A DNA stretch of 64,000 nt from Paenibacillus sp. 1781tsa1 (GTDB lineage Bacteria; Bacillota; Bacilli; Paenibacillales; Paenibacillaceae): the NCBI RefSeq assembly GCF_024159265.1, contig NZ_JAMYWY010000001.1:5828001-5892000 (forward strand). The letters are read 5' to 3'. Below are positions 39,849-48,441 of the stretch, in pieces. The position numbers and the translations under genes were made by a program. Positions within the stretch are counted from its first letter, which is position 1. Each line of letters starts with the position of its first letter. The notes under the pieces were generated by a model. That model was not told the origin of the DNA and searched no databases. It saw only the letters and a program-made list of their open reading frames with translations.

Positions 39849-41752
39849 TGAGCCTGCCCCCAGTGTGCATTCAGAAACTGCCCGAAGTTCTCACGATCTT
39901 CCTCATTCATGTTAAACAACATTTTTTCGATTTTTTCAGGAGAAATTGGAGACACAGCAACGTATTCACCATTACGGTATTCAATGATATTTCGTGCATT
40001 CCATACTCTTCCGCTATTCCTTCTGTACACTTCTCTTTGAAGATTGACCAAGGCATCCAACTTACTCTCAATAGAATCACCTTTGGATAACACTTCTTCA
40101 TGCTCCAACGTATCCGATTCAAATCGAACAGGTGTGATCTCTGTGATTCGCTCAATGTAACGTTTACCATTCATTTCTTTACGCATGTGAACGTCCCATT
40201 GCACTGCATTTGCTACTTGTTCTTCTGCAATACGCTCATTCTGGAACACTCCAGTTTTGAGCAATGAGTTCCGCAAAGACCATACCAATTCACGTGCAGA
40301 GGTCGCATGATGTGTAAAGATCGTAAACAGACTAGCTACCTGCGACATCTGTATCATCCAAGCTGCCACGGGATCCGTAGCGACTTCCCCCAGAATGTTT
40401 ACGGAACCGTCCGTTTTCTTCTGAAGGTCTAGTCCAGCTTGTCCAGCAATATTCTCGGTTTCTCGTAATGCTAGTGAGTTACGTTGTGGATATAGCCTTC
40501 TTAAATGCAGCTCAAATGTCATCTCTTGAATCCTCAAAGTTAACGTAGCATATATGTATTTAACTGAGGCCATGACCAAAGATGTCTTTCCTGAACCCTG
40601 AGGTCCAGTAAATGCAGTAACCTGCGCACCTTTCATCAGGTACTTAATCATATCTCTAGCTAATTCAGCATTTACGGCATCTTTGGATGAGATCAGATGA
40701 TCTAATTTCATATTAGGTAGATCAAACTTCCTAACGAAAAATGCCCAACTCTCTGCAAATGGCGGTCGAACAACCACGACCCTGGATCCATCTTTCATTT
40801 CATTGACTTTAAAACCGTTCGTCTCCGTTAGTTGACCTGGATTGTCATACTTATAGATGTTCTGACATACCCTCTTCAATTCTAGGTCGGTTTCAAAACT
40901 TAAAAACGATAAATGGATAGATTTACCTCGAAAGAAAATCCATACACTTTGGTACCCTGGATACTTATATTGCTTCATTCCTTGCAGTAATGAAATCTCG
41001 TCTTCCACAATCTGCATATTGGTAGGAACACCTGATACACCACCAGATACGCCATCAATGGACATATCACGAATTTCGTCAATCACGCCAAACCCTTTGT
41101 AATGCTGGTATACACGCTGTACAACGATAGCTAACTTGTCATCAAACTCCAAACCACCACGTGCTTCTTTGACAAAAATGGAGTCAATCTCATCACCCGT
41201 AATTACATATGAATCTACCGTTCCATCTTCAATAACTTTTTTTGGTTGATCCAATTGATACTTATCGATCAACTTGGATAGACCTTGAAATCCGTGCTTC
41301 TTTTTATATAAATGAAGCAAAATATCAAATTTATCTTGTTGTGTTAATTGATCTTCATCCTCAAAAGGAATGATTCTATCGATATTATCATCGTTAAAAC
41401 CATAATTACGTTCCAAAAGATCAGATATAAATTGCTTAAGATAAATCTTCTCTTGTATGTCACCTGAAGTCGCATTTTTCATGGCACTTCTTAGCTCAGC
41501 TACAACTCCCAGACGACGATTGTATTCCTCGCTTGTCATTCCCATATCCAACAAGTTACTGTTTACGTACTCATTAATCATGGTTTTAACGTATTCAAGA
41601 AGGTAATCAAATTGGAACCGTTCTTCATTTTCATTTTTCTGACGTGTTCCAACCTGACCAGGCTTTCTGTTCAGCTTCAAGAATAAATACGTAATTAAAA
41701 CAGCTACGATCAAAACAATTGCGAGGAAATTAATGGTGAAATTCAGTCCCAT
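39845..41752 (-). CDS. cpaF: CpaF/TadA-type (VirB11-like) secretion ATPase
   Basis: This protein of about 635 residues has an N-terminal membrane helix and a long N-terminal domain. The C-terminal VirB11/CpaF ATPase core carries the P-loop GPQGSGKT (about residue 385), an Asp/Glu box around EMTFELHLRRLYPQRN, the Walker B-like NILGEVATDPVAAWMIQM, and TIFTHHATSA as the His box. It would energise pilus-like assembly or secretion. The start at 41752 (ATG, GAGGG seven bases before) is better than the TTG at 41770. An N-terminal membrane helix is unusual for CpaF. It lies between MinD-like and platform genes, as in Tad operons. Confidence 0.85.
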   Translation of the reverse strand: MGLNFTINFLAIVLIVAVLITYLFLKLNRKPGQVGTRQKNENEERFQFDYLLEYVKTMINEYVNSNLLDMGMTSEEYNRRLGVVAELRSAMKNATSGDIQEKIYLKQFISDLLERNYGFNDDNIDRIIPFEDEDQLTQQDKFDILLHLYKKKHGFQGLSKLIDKYQLDQPKKVIEDGTVDSYVITGDEIDSIFVKEARGGLEFDDKLAIVVQRVYQHYKGFGVIDEIRDMSIDGVSGGVSGVPTNMQIVEDEISLLQGMKQYKYPGYQSVWIFFRGKSIHLSFLSFETDLELKRVCQNIYKYDNPGQLTETNGFKVNEMKDGSRVVVVRPPFAESWAFFVRKFDLPNMKLDHLISSKDAVNAELARDMIKYLMKGAQVTAFTGPQGSGKTSLVMASVKYIYATLTLRIQEMTFELHLRRLYPQRNSLALRETENIAGQAGLDLQKKTDGSVNILGEVATDPVAAWMIQMSQVASLFTIFTHHATSARELVWSLRNSLLKTGVFQNERIAEEQVANAVQWDVHMRKEMNGKRYIERITEITPVRFESDTLEHEEVLSKGDSIESKLDALVNLQREVYRRNSGRVWNARNIIEYRNGEYVAVSPISPEKIEKMLFNMNEEDRENFGQFLNAHWGQAQ

Positions 41753-41753
41753 C

Positions 41754-42593
41754 TTAATTCCCTCTTTCAATTCGCTTCAGTTTGGTGTTAATACCAATCT
41801 CATGCAGTATTGTTTTTGCAGCACGGCCAACTTCCTGTATGAAGTAATGATTCTCATGACTGCTGCCAACAAATCGATTTCTAGCAAAGAAACCTTTAAT
41901 GTCACCATCATTTAAATGATCTTTGAAGCTTGTGTTATAGGGAATCGTCAATATAGGGGCTTTGAGCTTGTACTTGTTAGCTATATTTTTGATCTTATAT
42001 TTTGACATAGGATCATACTGCGTCATAAGAAGCAGATGAGGCTTTTCATCAAGCACCTCTGGCCAATGCTTCCTTTGATTGTCAAAATATTTTTCTAGTA
42101 CACTTATATTTTGATTCACACAGATAACCACCAAATCTGCATCGCTAATCAGGCTGTTAGAGACCTCGTTATCCTGCCCACTTCTAGCATCCAAAAGTGA
42201 AATGCCATAGTATTCTGCCGCCATACGAAATACCATATTCACAGCTTCGATCGAACCCTGTTGTGGTCGATTAAGACGTTCACTTCCCCATAGAAGGTCC
42301 AATCGATTCCGCTCTACCATTAGTGTATAATTTTTAACACTATTGCGTTCAAGCTTACTGCTCTTCGCAACACGCTCTAATGAGTCGAGCCCCAATCCAC
42401 CAATGGCAAAAAATTGCCGATTATATTGATTAATTGTTTTATTGAAAAACCGCTCCATATCACCGTCCGTCCGCTGCGGTTGAGATACTAAAGTTCTCAC
42501 ATCATACTCCAACCCGATAAATGCAGCCAAAGCAGCGGTTGCACTGGTTACGCCTAATCCATGCTGCATACCCCATAATGCAATTTTCCCCAT
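41754..42593 (-). CDS. TadZ/MinD-like P-loop protein 2
   Basis: The 279-residue protein has a ParA/MinD-type fold in which the P-loop is degenerate: GMQHGLGVTSATAALAAF in place of KGGxGKT. Other motifs, LLDARSGQDNE (Walker B-like) and LVVICVNQN, are kept. TadZ/CpaE proteins locate Tad machinery and often have poor ATP sites. The ATG at 42593 with AAAGGAG upstream is chosen over an earlier frame start. It is adjacent to a second MinD-like gene and to cpaF, with a one-base gap before the cpaF start. Confidence 0.65.
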   Translation of the reverse strand: MGKIALWGMQHGLGVTSATAALAAFIGLEYDVRTLVSQPQRTDGDMERFFNKTINQYNRQFFAIGGLGLDSLERVAKSSKLERNSVKNYTLMVERNRLDLLWGSERLNRPQQGSIEAVNMVFRMAAEYYGISLLDARSGQDNEVSNSLISDADLVVICVNQNISVLEKYFDNQRKHWPEVLDEKPHLLLMTQYDPMSKYKIKNIANKYKLKAPILTIPYNTSFKDHLNDGDIKGFFARNRFVGSSHENHYFIQEVGRAAKTILHEIGINTKLKRIERGN

Positions 42594-42594
42594 G

Positions 42595-43278
42595 TTAATT
42601 ACTCCTTTCGGCCCGCTTCCATAGTGCGTTAACTTTTGACGTTTCCAACCCAAGGATGAACTCTATCACCTGTTTAATGACTAGCTTGTATGAACTGGAC
42701 ATACGTTTGACCATGACTGTATTTTTATATTGATTAATAATCTTCAGTGTCTGATCACGTTCATCAGGATAATAAACAAGACTCTCTTTCCACAATAAAG
42801 GTAGTTCATCCAGCAGACTATCCATATATTTTTCGTCCAGATGATTACTAACCTCATAAATAATTTTCGTTACCGGAAGGTTAACAGAGGATAACTTTTC
42901 TCCCTGGAAGTACGCGCGAATAAGGTTAACGTTTTTCTGAATAACAGGATTCTCATAGGAAGTCACAACATAAACAAAATCCACTTCTGGCCAATCAACC
43001 AACGAAGCCTCGTCATTACAATCTATGAGTACAAAATCATATTTCTGTTCTTCCAGATTATGCATCAGTTCCTCATACGAGTGGACATCTTCCATAACAT
43101 CAAATTGATCATGAGTGTTTATTGTGAGAGAATGATCAATTTTAGGAAATACGAACTCGTAATCCTTAGTTTGCGTTGCATCTACAAGCAGAACCCGATG
43201 ATCCATCGACAACAATTTACCAAGGTACATCATAAAATCCGTTTTATCATAATGGCCAATAACAAGTATTTGCTTCAT
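42595..43278 (-). CDS. TadZ/MinD-like protein 1, no P-loop
   Basis: The 227 residues follow the MinD/ParA strand order: KQILVIGHYDKTDFMMYLGKLLSMDHRVLLVDAT, YDFVLIDCNDEA and DFVYVVTSYENP. The Walker A lysine loop is absent (GHYDKTDF). A nucleotide-independent regulatory or scaffold partner is likely, possibly pairing with the next gene product. ATG after AAGGAG. Confidence 0.6.
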   Translation of the reverse strand: MKQILVIGHYDKTDFMMYLGKLLSMDHRVLLVDATQTKDYEFVFPKIDHSLTINTHDQFDVMEDVHSYEELMHNLEEQKYDFVLIDCNDEASLVDWPEVDFVYVVTSYENPVIQKNVNLIRAYFQGEKLSSVNLPVTKIIYEVSNHLDEKYMDSLLDELPLLWKESLVYYPDERDQTLKIINQYKNTVMVKRMSSSYKLVIKQVIEFILGLETSKVNALWKRAERSN

Positions 43279-43292
43279 CTCGGTCTCCTTAT

Positions 43293-44327
43293 TTACTGTG
43301 CAGGTTCACGTGTATTGCTATCTTTGAACATACCACCTGAGTCTGAAGTTGCATTTGGTTCATTCCCAATATTATTTTGCTGATTCATGTCCGTGGAGTT
43401 CTCATTCATAAGAGAGTTATCTTGCTGAGATGTTGGTGTGTTTCCTTGTCCTTCTGTCTCAGTAATGTACTCCCTTGAGTTCATCTCCGTCGTATTACGT
43501 CCACTGATATACTTTTGTCTGTCTTCATCACTCATGGACTGAAGATCCTGTTCTAATCTTGCTCTTACTTGTCGTTCGAGAGCCGTTGTTGCCAATCCAA
43601 CAATATTAGGATTAGATTCGATGAGATCCAATACTTTAGGATTAGATGGATAGTTGATGATTGCACCATCCTGCATGTAAGGATCAACATAACTTAATGC
43701 ATAGATAGAGGCATCATTGATGTAAGCATCTACAATGGCACTTGACATCGTCAAAATTTCCTTCTCATTCATTTTGTACCATATTGTTCCATTATTTAAA
43801 TCTTCTACTTTTTTCTTAGAAAGTACTATGTAATCCTGACCTGTTGCGAAGCGAATCCGAACATCTACAAATTCATCTTTCCTCAACTTTAAAGGAAGCT
43901 GTACTAGACTAAACTCTTGGTTTCTAAGGTCTTTCGGTGTTATTCCATCTTCGAACAACATTGGCGAGGTAATGATAGAGTTTTTCTGAAGATCAATCTT
44001 AATTCGCTTGCCTACAACCTCTGCTTGCTCTACTGTATTCTGAGGTACAGTACTAACCGGTACAACTAGAGAACTCACATCATCTTCTGTTATTAAATCC
44101 CCGGCCTTATGATTGTCATTCAGCACGATTACTTTCATCTTATCTTCATTCAACTTCTTCTGTGCATCTTGAAGCTGCTGCTCAATCTGAAGTGTTCGCT
44201 CAACATATCTTCCTTGAATATAGTCAATAATAAAATAGCCAGCGATAACACAAACAAATAAAATGATTGCTCCTCCAATGGAAGCGGACAGAAGCAACTG
44301 CTTCTGCCTAAAACGAATCTTAGACAT
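43293..44327 (-). CDS. cpaB: CpaB/RcpC-like SAF-domain protein
   Basis: This 344-residue protein has one N-terminal membrane helix (SASIGGAIILFVCVIAGYFI), a coiled-coil of about 30 residues, and a SAF domain (VIVLNDNHKAGDLITEDDV...VGKRIKIDL and VDVRIRF). The low-complexity Asn/Ser/Gln-rich end is probably extracytoplasmic. CpaB/RcpC proteins carry this SAF layout in Tad loci and act in the periplasm or wall zone. Here, in a Gram-positive, it would span membrane to wall. It lies between the CpaE-like and TadZ-like genes. Confidence 0.75.
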   Translation of the reverse strand: MSKIRFRQKQLLLSASIGGAIILFVCVIAGYFIIDYIQGRYVERTLQIEQQLQDAQKKLNEDKMKVIVLNDNHKAGDLITEDDVSSLVVPVSTVPQNTVEQAEVVGKRIKIDLQKNSIITSPMLFEDGITPKDLRNQEFSLVQLPLKLRKDEFVDVRIRFATGQDYIVLSKKKVEDLNNGTIWYKMNEKEILTMSSAIVDAYINDASIYALSYVDPYMQDGAIINYPSNPKVLDLIESNPNIVGLATTALERQVRARLEQDLQSMSDEDRQKYISGRNTTEMNSREYITETEGQGNTPTSQQDNSLMNENSTDMNQQNNIGNEPNATSDSGGMFKDSNTREPAQ

Positions 44328-44359
44328 AACGAACTCCTCTCAATCCAACATGATTAAAC

Positions 44360-45619
44360 TTAGTTATTCACGACCAATAATATTATCAAAACAATAATAA
44401 TAACGATGCACAGTCCAAGGACACCATACAATAATGCTTTTGAAGATATCTTCTTAGAGTCCCCCATGTAGCTTTTCATCAACTTGTTTAATACCGAGTC
44501 TGTATCTCCTTGGTGTTTATAAGGATCAGCATGTGGAGGAATTCGATATACGAGATTCCCTGGAAGATCTTTTCGAATATCTTGGATACTGAGATTTTCA
44601 ACAAATGGTACACAATAAACCCAATTAGACTGATCCATTTTTTTATGTAAATCTCTAAATCTTCTAATCTTTCCTTGTCGCCACTCGCTACCTGCACCGA
44701 GCACAATATTTACACTCGCTCTGTAGAACTCTTTACTCCAGTCACTTTCTTCAAAGCTCCCGATATCCAAAATTAAGTAGTCATGTCCTGCTGTAATCAG
44801 ATGGTTAATATCCAATTTGCTATTATTTTTGTAATATTCCACGCCCTCTATAGAGAAGTGGATGTTATTGCTTTTGAAATCCTGTGTTCCTTCATACGCG
44901 TTCTCAATACTTGTAAAGTCACTTGAACTGTTGGCCTCTACTAGACCTACGGAGTAACCTTTACGTTTTAAATAATTTGCAATTAATATACTCTGATGAG
45001 TTGATCCGACTTTGGATTCAACACCCATAACTGCAACTAAAATGGTTCCGATGATCCGATCTTTAAGAATAATCCTTTCTTGAATCGGCACATCTGGAAG
45101 TTCCAAATCCATCACATCTGATGAGTCAAAACTGCCAGCAGAGGTTAATTTCGCTGTATAGCGATAAATACGATCCTTTATCTTTTCAAGATCAGAATCT
45201 GTTGATTCCCAATCCTCTTGTCCATTTCCAGTTATTTCACCTTGATTTGGCAATAAATTGCGCAATGCTGGAATAATGGACTTTGGCTTCGTTCCTGGCG
45301 AGGTTGTGACAACATTGATCCCCATGTCTGCCAATTCATGAACAATTCCGTCATCCTCATAACGATCAAGAGCAATGACAATAATTCGAGTATTCGAACG
45401 TACTGTTCGATATTGACTAATGCCACGTAGAAAAGTGTTTGAATCGGTGCAATCTAGATCAGTTATAAAGGCATTAATATTAATTCTAGCTACAGCTTCG
45501 CAAAATTCGATAAACTGACCACTCTCAAAACGACCTACTTTTTCAAAACTAACATCTGTATTCCCTATGGCTTCATGGACTAGCGTAGAAGCTTTACTGG
45601 AAATGATAACCGCATTCAC
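44360..45619 (-). CDS. CpaE-like protein with receiver-like and MinD-like domains and C-terminal membrane helix
   Basis: The N-terminal 130 residues look like a pseudo-receiver domain (FITDLDCTDSN, RIIVIALDRYEDD). After a linker comes a MinD/ParA-like domain with VAVMGVESKVGSTHQ (about 196-208) at the P-loop position, then DYLILDIGSFEESDW, and a C-terminal helix (ALLYGVLGLCIVIIIVLIILLV). This is CpaE domain order (receiver-like then MinD), with a membrane anchor added. I choose GTG at 45619 with GGAGG eight bases upstream; ATG at 45634 has no good site. The gene overlaps or abuts the regulator upstream. Confidence 0.7.
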   Translation of the reverse strand: MNAVIISSKASTLVHEAIGNTDVSFEKVGRFESGQFIEFCEAVARININAFITDLDCTDSNTFLRGISQYRTVRSNTRIIVIALDRYEDDGIVHELADMGINVVTTSPGTKPKSIIPALRNLLPNQGEITGNGQEDWESTDSDLEKIKDRIYRYTAKLTSAGSFDSSDVMDLELPDVPIQERIILKDRIIGTILVAVMGVESKVGSTHQSILIANYLKRKGYSVGLVEANSSSDFTSIENAYEGTQDFKSNNIHFSIEGVEYYKNNSKLDINHLITAGHDYLILDIGSFEESDWSKEFYRASVNIVLGAGSEWRQGKIRRFRDLHKKMDQSNWVYCVPFVENLSIQDIRKDLPGNLVYRIPPHADPYKHQGDTDSVLNKLMKSYMGDSKKISSKALLYGVLGLCIVIIIVLIILLVVNN

Positions 45620-45633
45620 TATGTTTGCCTCCA

Positions 45634-46698
45634 TTAATCCGCTAAAATTTTACTTTGGTCTAGATCAAAGATTCTATTAAGTCCACTTTGCTTCGTTCGA
45701 ACAGCGCCTTCTTTCGCCTCACGGATGTGATCGTCCAGAGTAAATTCAGGCTTAGTGTCAATGTACCCAATAAGTACAGTACTTGAGGCTTCAACATCAA
45801 TTTTCATCCTAATGGAGTTAGTCAGCTCTGCTAGTGGTAAATTAGAACTTGTTATAAGAGCCACAATGACATCACTTTGGTAACGTCCAGCAAATCCATT
45901 ACCTTCCAAAGCCCTTCCCACGGCCCTTCCCGCTCTCTTAAAGGACTCTTCCTCCGAGATGTGGGTTGAATTCTGAATTTCTATGTATAATACCCCTACC
46001 GTTTTCCCTTTGGATAAAGCTTGATTAGCTTGATGAATAAAATGTTTTTGCGTAAACAAACCTGTTACTTCATCTCGTGTTGATGTGTATGTCGCAGCTT
46101 GCATAACACCAACAATTTTTTCAAAGATCATTGTAAATACTATGAAGCTAGCAAAAACACTCAAAACCAAACTAAGTTCTACCAATAGTTCATAACCTGT
46201 AAATGCACCCGATAGATGCAACAATAGTTGCATTGCAAAAAGGATCGTAACCATAAAATACTGTGGGTTTAACCCGACCTCCGGAAAAATCTTAATGAGT
46301 GTGTACAATGTCACACCTACCACAGAGAGAAATACTAAAAAGGAACTCATCTGTACGGGTAAAAACAAAGACATTGCCGCAGTAATCAAGGTAACAGCAG
46401 TCCCGCCTAAATGCACATAAAGTTTGTCTGTTCGTTTGTTGTAGTAAAGTCGAAATATCCCGATTTGAGCAATTACCATTCCAGCTGCGTAAAGTGATAA
46501 GAAAAACATATATGCAGACATAAGCTTATCAGGCATTAGAGCCATGCCCACATTTGCAAATAACATTAAAGAAAAAGCTCCCAAAAACTTCAAGTATGTC
46601 GGGTTTCGCCACTTCCTATACATCAAAAGTCCAATGATAAATAAAACAATATTAATAGACAACATAGAACCGATTGTTAACCTTTCAAAATCCCCCAT
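45634..46698 (-). CDS. Seven-helix membrane protein with degenerate GGDEF domain
   Basis: The 354-residue protein has about seven membrane helices in its first 200 residues and then a GGDEF-like domain. It starts TRDEVTGLFTQKHF, but the signature loop reads GRYQSDVIVAL where active enzymes have GG(D/E)EF. It is therefore unlikely to make cyclic-di-GMP and may bind or sense. The ATG at 46698 has GGAGG at six bases, better than the earlier 46716 start. It is the first gene of the long pilus/type VII locus, downstream of the likely promoter at 46856, so a controlling or sensing role for the whole system is plausible. Confidence 0.7.
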   Translation of the reverse strand: MGDFERLTIGSMLSINIVLFIIGLLMYRKWRNPTYLKFLGAFSLMLFANVGMALMPDKLMSAYMFFLSLYAAGMVIAQIGIFRLYYNKRTDKLYVHLGGTAVTLITAAMSLFLPVQMSSFLVFLSVVGVTLYTLIKIFPEVGLNPQYFMVTILFAMQLLLHLSGAFTGYELLVELSLVLSVFASFIVFTMIFEKIVGVMQAATYTSTRDEVTGLFTQKHFIHQANQALSKGKTVGVLYIEIQNSTHISEEESFKRAGRAVGRALEGNGFAGRYQSDVIVALITSSNLPLAELTNSIRMKIDVEASSTVLIGYIDTKPEFTLDDHIREAKEGAVRTKQSGLNRIFDLDQSKILAD

Positions 46699-46855
46699 GT
46701 AGTACCTCCAATCCATTTTCTTATAAACTATGTAATTATATGAATTTTACAATTCCAATTTCCCAATCATTTTTCCCAATTCAAACAATATCAATTTCTT
46801 ATCTGATTTGGTTCTTAGTACCTAAGATTTGGATAAATAAGTAACAGCAAATTAA

Positions 46856-46884
46856 ATAATAGACTCATTTCAGCAATTTTACAA
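46856..46884 (-). promoter_or_regulatory. Likely promoter of the pilus/type VII locus
   Basis: On the minus strand TTGTAA (46884-46879), 17 bases, TATTAT (46861-46856). It gives a leader of about 150 bases to the first ATG. The hyphenated palindrome TCTTAGTACCTAAGA at 46813-46827 lies in that leader and may be an operator. Confidence 0.4.
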
Positions 46885-47052
46885 CATATTTTTGTTATTT
46901 ATGACCAATTGTGCCTAAGAATATAGTCCTTTGTTTTCACAATAGTCCTAGACATTATTTAGTTCACATTCGAAATTTCCTTTTTCATTTCCAATTAAAT
47001 TGAACGGTATTTTAAAAAAAAGAAACTTTCAAGTGTGTATTGAACAAAAAAA

Positions 47053-47076
47053 CTGTCAGATCAATTGATCTAACAG
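47053..47076 (-). terminator. Terminator of the Gfo/Idh/MocA gene
   Basis: An almost perfect palindrome CTGTCAGATC/GATCTAACAG is followed on the minus strand by TTTTTTT. It lies about 100 bases after the gene's stop codon. Confidence 0.7.
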
Positions 47077-47175
47077 CGTTTTCTTGGATATTTAACCCAC
47101 TTGTTCTATAGTTTTTCATATTACTCTTGTCACAAAACAAATGATTAAATAGTCTAAAAATACTAGTAATTTGCA

Positions 47176-48333
47176 TTACGAATCCAACTTGCTACCCAGC
47201 GTAATACTCGAATCCTCGAAGTTCTCCACCGTCGTCTTTTTTTCATAAAAGTGTACGGCATGTTGCATAATTCCTTCTCTTGTGTAAAATGCGTCTTCCG
47301 CTCCTATTGGAAAAACAACCTTTTCTCCCGTGCTTGCCGATTTGTAGATGCCTACAATCAGTTCAAGCGTATTCCGGCCACTTTGGCCATCCACAAGAAG
47401 GGGAGATCCTGTCTCAATCGCGTTTAACACATTCTCCACTTGCCCAGCGTGACCGACATGAGTAACATCCGGCAACTCGTCAGCGAGCTTTTGAATCTGT
47501 TGTTCCAACTCTCGATTCGATTCTGGAAATCCGTTATTCCGCGCGGTAGAAGCAACTACTTTCCAAGGTGCAGACACCCGGGCTTCTTTGCCCTGAAAAA
47601 TTAATTGCTGCTCTTCTCCGTGATGTACGACGGAACTGGTAATCATGCCAAGCGCCCCTTCCTGGAAGCGAAGCATCGCCATAGATATATCCTCAACTTC
47701 GGCATTATCATGTGCCGTATTCGCCATCATGGCCTGCAATTCCACTGGAGGTCCCATCATCCAGAGCATCGCATCAATATGATGCACCGCATGATTAAGG
47801 GTACAGCCTCCGCCTTCTTTTTCCCATGTACCGCGCCACCACAGATCATAATAATTGTGGCCCCGCCACCAGAACGAATCAACCTGCACATGTACAATAG
47901 GCCCGATCCATTTACTGTCCAGCACACCTTTTAACTTCATCATCGGTGTCGTAAATCGATTCTGTGCCACTACGGATAGTAACTTGCCACTTTCTTGCGC
48001 TACTTTCAGCATCAGGTCCGCTTCCTCCAGGGAAGAAGCCATCGGTTTTTCGACCAACACATGTACACCCCCTTGCATGAAATCACACGCAATTGAAGCA
48101 TGCGTATACGGCGGCGTACAGACGGATACCAGATCAATATTTTGCGAAAGTAGCTCTGTGTAATCCGTAACGGCTTGTGCACCTTTCAGTCCATATTCGT
48201 TAATTCGCTTCTGTGCTTTTTCCACGTAAATATCCACCACAGCAACAATCTGACATCGCTCTGGGAATGCCAAATATGCTGAGATATGTGCCCCACTAAT
48301 TGCACCTGCTCCGATAATCGCCACTCTTAACAT
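47176..48333 (-). CDS. Gfo/Idh/MocA-family oxidoreductase
   Basis: The 385-residue enzyme has an NAD(P)-binding Rossmann start (RVAIIGAGAISGAH) and VCTPPYTHASIA, followed by the family's EKPMASS lysine motif and a C-terminal beta-sheet domain with GGCTLNHAVHHIDAMLW, where the His/Asp residues act in catalysis. Such enzymes oxidise or epimerise sugars or inositols; the substrate cannot be told. It is divergent from an AraC regulator that shares a gap of about 100 bases, suggesting that the regulator controls it in response to a sugar. ATG after AAAGGAGG. Confidence 0.85.
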   Translation of the reverse strand: MLRVAIIGAGAISGAHISAYLAFPERCQIVAVVDIYVEKAQKRINEYGLKGAQAVTDYTELLSQNIDLVSVCTPPYTHASIACDFMQGGVHVLVEKPMASSLEEADLMLKVAQESGKLLSVVAQNRFTTPMMKLKGVLDSKWIGPIVHVQVDSFWWRGHNYYDLWWRGTWEKEGGGCTLNHAVHHIDAMLWMMGPPVELQAMMANTAHDNAEVEDISMAMLRFQEGALGMITSSVVHHGEEQQLIFQGKEARVSAPWKVVASTARNNGFPESNRELEQQIQKLADELPDVTHVGHAGQVENVLNAIETGSPLLVDGQSGRNTLELIVGIYKSASTGEKVVFPIGAEDAFYTREGIMQHAVHFYEKKTTVENFEDSSITLGSKLDS

Positions 48334-48441
48334 TGTTACATACCTCCTTTGTTTCCTTCACAATACACAATAATAAAGCGCTTTTATGCGTTCATCTTGT
48401 GGTAAAATATAACTATATTGCTCATGATAAGGGAGGTATTC

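Larger units (their letters stand above)
46699..47175. other. Intergenic region upstream of the pilus/type VII locus
   Basis: This is 477 AT-rich bases without a gene. It holds the likely promoter of the long minus-strand locus, an inverted repeat TCTTAG/CTAAGA (46813-46827) downstream of it, and a terminator for the Gfo/Idh gene at its right end. Confidence 0.6.
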
